From Muribaculaceae bacterium (GTDB lineage Bacteria; Bacteroidota; Bacteroidia; Bacteroidales; Muribaculaceae), in contig JAFZSS010000202.1 in assembly GCA_017619255.1 (NCBI GenBank), forward strand, positions 1-17,488: DNA of 17,488 nt, read 5' to 3'. The notes under the pieces were generated by a model. The model saw only the letters and a list, made by a program, of their open reading frames with translations, was not told the DNA's origin and did not search any database. Numbering within the stretch: the first letter of the stretch is position 1; every line of letters begins with the position of its first letter. The translations under genes and the position numbers were made by a program. Of the stretch, positions 15,010 to 17,488 are shown one piece after another.

Positions 15010-15423
15010 GATCTCAACAAATTAATGATGAACTACCTTGCCGAGGAAGGCTTCCGCCCCCACGAGACGCCATTCGGCATCGCTTTTAAGAACGAAGGTT
15101 TCAATTTCCTCTATTTCAAGGATGAGGAGGACGAGCAGTATTTTCGCCTCATGATGCCCGCCATCTTCGAAGTCACCGAAGACAACGAAGACACAATCTT
15201 GCAGGTCATGAACGAAGTCAATTCCACAATTAAGGTCGTGAAACTCTACACCATGGACCTTGAGGACGAGGACGGCAAGACTGAAAAGAGCGTTTGGGTC
15301 GCTTTTGAGATTCTCGCCGACACTACGCCCGAGTTGGGTGACATCGTTCCCCGCGCCATCAACCTGCTGCAGGGCGGACGCATCACATTCCTGAGCAAAC
15401 TTCAAGAGATTGCTGACAAGTGA
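15007..15423 (+). CDS. YbjN-like small acidic protein
   Basis: This 138-residue, acidic, signal-less protein has an N-terminal helix (DLNKLMMNYLAEEGF), several beta-strands with acidic turns (FKDEEDEQYFRLMMPAIFEV), a middle helix (ILQVMNEVNSTIKVVKL), further strands, and a C-terminal helix (TFLSKLQEIADK). This layout resembles YbjN and type III secretion chaperone-like folds, which bind other proteins. It begins 24 nt after the kinase-AAA gene and ends the operon, with a hairpin terminator 41 nt on. The context suggests an adaptor or chaperone for the AAA protein. The family call rests on fold pattern only. Confidence 0.65.
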   Translation: MDLNKLMMNYLAEEGFRPHETPFGIAFKNEGFNFLYFKDEEDEQYFRLMMPAIFEVTEDNEDTILQVMNEVNSTIKVVKLYTMDLEDEDGKTEKSVWVAFEILADTTPELGDIVPRAINLLQGGRITFLSKLQEIADK

Positions 15424-15464
15424 CGAAAACCTACCATTTTCAGTAATATCGCAGACTGCTGCAT

Positions 15465-15517
15465 AAAAAAACATCCCCACGATGCGCTGAGTCTATAGAC
15501 CCGTGCATCGTGGGGAT
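15465..15517. terminator. Shared terminator between convergent operons
   Basis: ATCCCCACGATGC (15473-15485) and GCATCGTGGGGAT (15505-15517) form a perfect 13-bp stem. The loop contains the palindrome GTCTATAGAC (15491-15500). Seven A at 15465-15471 give a T-run on the minus strand, so it works best for the lipoprotein operon. On the plus strand only TTCTTATG follows, a weaker signal for the YbjN-like gene. Confidence 0.85.
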
Positions 15518-15580
15518 TCTTATGAAAACAATCCAAGCTTTTAAATCAAATCCTCTGTAGCGTTGACATCGCACACTCTC

Positions 15581-15614
15581 ATTGTTGCCGCTAAATAATC
15601 GAAGCGACAACAAT
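15581..15614. repeat. Second hairpin between convergent operons
   Basis: ATTGTTGCCGCT (15581-15592) pairs with AGCGACAACAAT (15603-15614) at 11 of 12 positions around a 10-nt loop. No T-run follows. It lies 30 nt beyond the lipoprotein stop and could protect the 3' end of its mRNA or be part of a small RNA. Confidence 0.5.
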
Positions 15615-15643
15615 CGCCATGCACACCATAATCCTATCCTAAA

Positions 15644-16243
15644 TCAATACTTTTTCTTCGTCTCGTTGTAGATGTATTCCTGCAAATCCATTTTCATGTC
15701 AAAGAGGCCATCAGGATCAACGAAGCTGTCTATCAGCCATGTGCCGTCACAGCGATGCATCTGTAAGAGCAAGGGTGTGACATTATCGAAATTATGAACC
15801 AGCAGCCTGACCCACGCCTCGTCACCGTTAATCTCCTGCACTTTCACATCACTGACACGCAGATTGGAATCCCAGTCCTGGCCCATAATCCAATAATCGG
15901 CATCAAAAAAACCGATCTCGTCACTATGGTACTTACTGTCGATTTCATTTACCTGACGGAACAGGCCATTCAACTCAGGGGTTAGAAACTTGGCGTTCAG
16001 CGCATCCAGACTCTCCGGTGTAGGAAAAACCTCATACTGACCGATATTGCGCAACGAATCAGCAAGCAGATAACCACTGAACACTGTCGCATAAATGTCC
16101 CTTACACGATTCACCAATTCATCAGACTCTGACCCTATGTTCGCCACCGTCTTGTCACGGACTACGGCATCCTTGCTACTCTTTGCCTGACATGAACCCA
16201 ATGCTAAAATCAACGCAAAGAAACAAAATAATAACTTTTTCAT
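15644..16243 (-). CDS. Small lipoprotein, DUF3828-like
   Basis: The protein is 199 residues with a lipoprotein signal (MKKLLFCFF, lipobox LGSC, Cys18). The mature part begins with Lys/Ser-rich residues and then a helix (VNRVRDIYATVFSGYL). A conserved-looking FFDADYWIMGQDWDSN follows, then strands with EAWVRLLV and a late DGTWLIDSF. This arrangement resembles DUF3828-type periplasmic lipoproteins with an NTF2-like fold, whose function is not established. It is the last gene of a unit with the Fur-family regulator and MtgA, 26 nt after mtgA, and ends at the shared terminator. The role is unknown; an envelope location is likely. Confidence 0.7.
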   Translation of the reverse strand: MKKLLFCFFALILALGSCQAKSSKDAVVRDKTVANIGSESDELVNRVRDIYATVFSGYLLADSLRNIGQYEVFPTPESLDALNAKFLTPELNGLFRQVNEIDSKYHSDEIGFFDADYWIMGQDWDSNLRVSDVKVQEINGDEAWVRLLVHNFDNVTPLLLQMHRCDGTWLIDSFVDPDGLFDMKMDLQEYIYNETKKKY

Positions 16244-16269
16244 ATTCTTAATGTTTCAGACTAAATTCT

Positions 16270-16968
16270 TTATTTCGCACACACATCCTTGGGAAATTGG
16301 TCTATCTGATTCATGCGCTTTAGCACGGTGTTGTGCATCTTGCGCATCTTGGGAGTGGGATGGGCACAATCACGCTGCAACGGATTAGGCAAAGTGACCG
16401 CGATATAGGCACACTGGTCCTTGGTCAACTTGTCGGGCGATGTGTTGAACTTGTCACGCGCCACGGCCTTGGCACCATAGATGCCGTCACCCATCTCGAT
16501 GGAGTTCAAGTAGACCTCCATGATGCGTTCCTTGCCCCAAATAGCCTCTATCAGGAAGGTGAAATATGCTTCTAAGCCCTTACGAATCCAGGAACGATGC
16601 GGCCATAGGAAGACATTGCGAGCGGTCTGCTGGCTGATGGTGCTCGCGCCACGCTGGCGCTTGCCCTCCTGGGCCTCAATCTGAGCCTTCTGAATCTGCT
16701 CCAAGTCAAAGCCACTGTGTTTCAAGAACAAATTATCCTCGCTGGACATCACCGCTTGAGGCAGGTTGTGACTGATGTCCTCCAGAGGCACCCATTCATG
16801 ACTGATAACAGGGGACTTGCCGTCAATCACCTGCTCGACAGCACGAATAAGCATCAGCGGCGTGATATAGACCGGGATATACTTTAATATCACCACCGAC
16901 AAGATCGTCGAGGCGAAAAAGAATATCAATATGTTACGCAACCAGCGTGTTACTTTCTTCATATCCAT
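16270..16968 (-). CDS. mtgA: Monofunctional peptidoglycan glycosyltransferase (GT51)
   Basis: The 232-residue protein has one N-terminal transmembrane segment (about 11-30), which places the enzyme in the periplasm. GT51 motifs are in order: SSEDNLFLKHSGFD with catalytic Glu77; GASTISQQTARNVFLWP; RKGLEAYFTFLIE with KERIMEVYLNSIEMGDGIYGA; and a late LPNPLQRD. It should polymerise lipid II into glycan strands without a transpeptidase domain. The length fits MtgA. Two in-frame ATGs (16968 and 16962) are close; the first is used here. It follows the Fur-family gene by 24 nt and precedes the lipoprotein by 26 nt. Confidence 0.93.
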   Translation of the reverse strand: MDMKKVTRWLRNILIFFFASTILSVVILKYIPVYITPLMLIRAVEQVIDGKSPVISHEWVPLEDISHNLPQAVMSSEDNLFLKHSGFDLEQIQKAQIEAQEGKRQRGASTISQQTARNVFLWPHRSWIRKGLEAYFTFLIEAIWGKERIMEVYLNSIEMGDGIYGAKAVARDKFNTSPDKLTKDQCAYIAVTLPNPLQRDCAHPTPKMRKMHNTVLKRMNQIDQFPKDVCAK

Positions 16969-16992
16969 TCAATGCCATTAAAGCCGTTAATC

Positions 16993-17430
16993 CTAACTTT
17001 TAGCGCACTCGGGGCAGAGGCCCTTGAGCACATAGTTAATGCTGTGTACCTCAAAATTGCCGGGAAGCGACACCAGCGGCACCTGAGTCGTCTGCAGACA
17101 GAAAGTGCGGCCACACTTCTCACAGTTGAAGTGGGCATGCATGTGGTCGATGTTGCCATTGTCCTCCCCACAATGACAATCGGGGCTGCACACGGCATAC
17201 TTGAACATGCCTGTCCCGTCATCGATCGCGTGAATGAGATGGTGAGTCAGGAACAGGGTGATTGTGCGGTAGATGGTGGACTTATCGACCGTATCCAACT
17301 CATCCTCGAGGCTTTGCAACGAGAAAGCGTCGTCGTGAGCCATCATCGTGCGCAACAACAGGATGCGCAACGCCGTGGGCTTGACCTCGTGCTGCTCCAG
17401 CCGTGTGATATATTTATTCTCGTCGGTCAT
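16993..17430 (-). CDS. Fur-family metal-responsive transcriptional regulator
   Basis: The protein is 145 residues with an N-terminal winged helix (recognition region DKSTIYRTITLFLTHHLI, about 49-66) and a C-terminal dimerisation and metal domain. Two CxxC pairs (Cys103/Cys106 and Cys139/Cys142) form the structural zinc site common in the family. HMHAH (96-100) corresponds to the HHHxH metal-sensing cluster. An extra cysteine-rich stretch (Cys81, Cys85, Cys87) sits between the wing and this cluster and could add a metal or redox site. Fur, Zur and PerR types cannot be separated by sight. The upstream ATG at 17438 is in another frame and soon stops, so 17430 is the start. It heads the mtgA and lipoprotein genes. 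Only 58 bp upstream are visible, and no complete promoter is seen in them. Confidence 0.88.
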   Translation of the reverse strand: MTDENKYITRLEQHEVKPTALRILLLRTMMAHDDAFSLQSLEDELDTVDKSTIYRTITLFLTHHLIHAIDDGTGMFKYAVCSPDCHCGEDNGNIDHMHAHFNCEKCGRTFCLQTTQVPLVSLPGNFEVHSINYVLKGLCPECAKS

Positions 17431-17488
17431 TTTTCATGTTTAACCCTAATAAACAACTCCTCACTTCAAATCAATAGCCGGGATTCTG
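17431..17488 (-). other. Edge sequence upstream of the Fur-family gene
   Basis: Only 58 bp are visible. In one frame the minus strand reads QNPGY then a stop at 17473-17471, and another frame reads RIPAIDLK then a stop, so the end of an upstream gene may be present. It is too short to identify. TTGATTTG (17474-17467) is one mismatch from a -7 element, but its -33 region is outside the window. Confidence 0.3.

Larger units (their letters stand above)
15424..15643. other. Convergent intergenic region
   Basis: This gap lies between the ends of two converging operons. It holds the shared terminator and a second hairpin; no gene was seen. Confidence 0.7.

Noticed and set aside
1..17488. tRNA, rRNA, transposase or phage genes
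   Set aside because: None was recognised in any intergenic stretch or reading frame.

Overview
The window looks like the chromosome of a gut- or oral-type member of the Bacteroidales, most like Prevotella or Muribaculaceae. The evidence is an adjacent SusC/SusD pair, surface lipoproteins with LxxC lipoboxes, promoters of the Bacteroidetes type (TTTG, then 19-21 nt, then TAnnTTTG), no Shine-Dalgarno sequences, a BT_3928-type DoxX protein, a DUF1599 protein, and a secreted protein with a C-terminal tail like a type 9 sorting domain. No rRNA, tRNA, CRISPR array, transposase or phage gene was seen.

Layout. Positions 1-5522 (minus strand) are the promoter-proximal end of a polysaccharide utilisation locus: susC, susD and a GH18 endoglycosidase lipoprotein that runs off the left edge. 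GH18 next to SusC/SusD suggests N-glycan or another GlcNAc-containing glycan as substrate. A promoter lies just upstream of susC, inside or beside a 55-bp repeat that occurs again 158 bp away. Positions 5861-7221 (minus) hold a monocistronic unit: promoter, a 398-aa secreted protein of unknown function, and an intrinsic terminator. Positions 7243-9942 (minus) encode a PMCA-type calcium P-type ATPase. Positions 10001-10906 (minus) encode a polyprenol-phosphate-mannose-synthase-like glycosyltransferase with its own promoter and strong terminator.

From a divergent promoter region (10832-11175), a plus-strand operon of four genes runs to 15423: a DUF1599 protein with an internal duplication, a DoxX/MauE-like membrane protein with a periplasmic thioredoxin-like part, a fusion of a degenerate Hanks-type kinase with a classical AAA ATPase, and a small YbjN-like protein. 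It ends at a hairpin shared with the convergent minus-strand unit 17430-15644, which encodes a Fur-family regulator, a monofunctional peptidoglycan glycosyltransferase and a small lipoprotein.

The two most interesting signals are (1) the kinase-AAA/YbjN pair inside the DUF1599/DoxX operon, which could be a protein-remodelling or stress-signalling module, and (2) arrays of stop trinucleotides spaced 7 nt apart in many gene junctions. Because 7 is 3n+1, such an array offers stops in successive frames. In two places reading frames run through an array and gain extra C-terminal residues, and one of these makes SusD overlap the start of the GH18 gene by 62 bp. All family names are from recognition of motifs by eye; no search was run.
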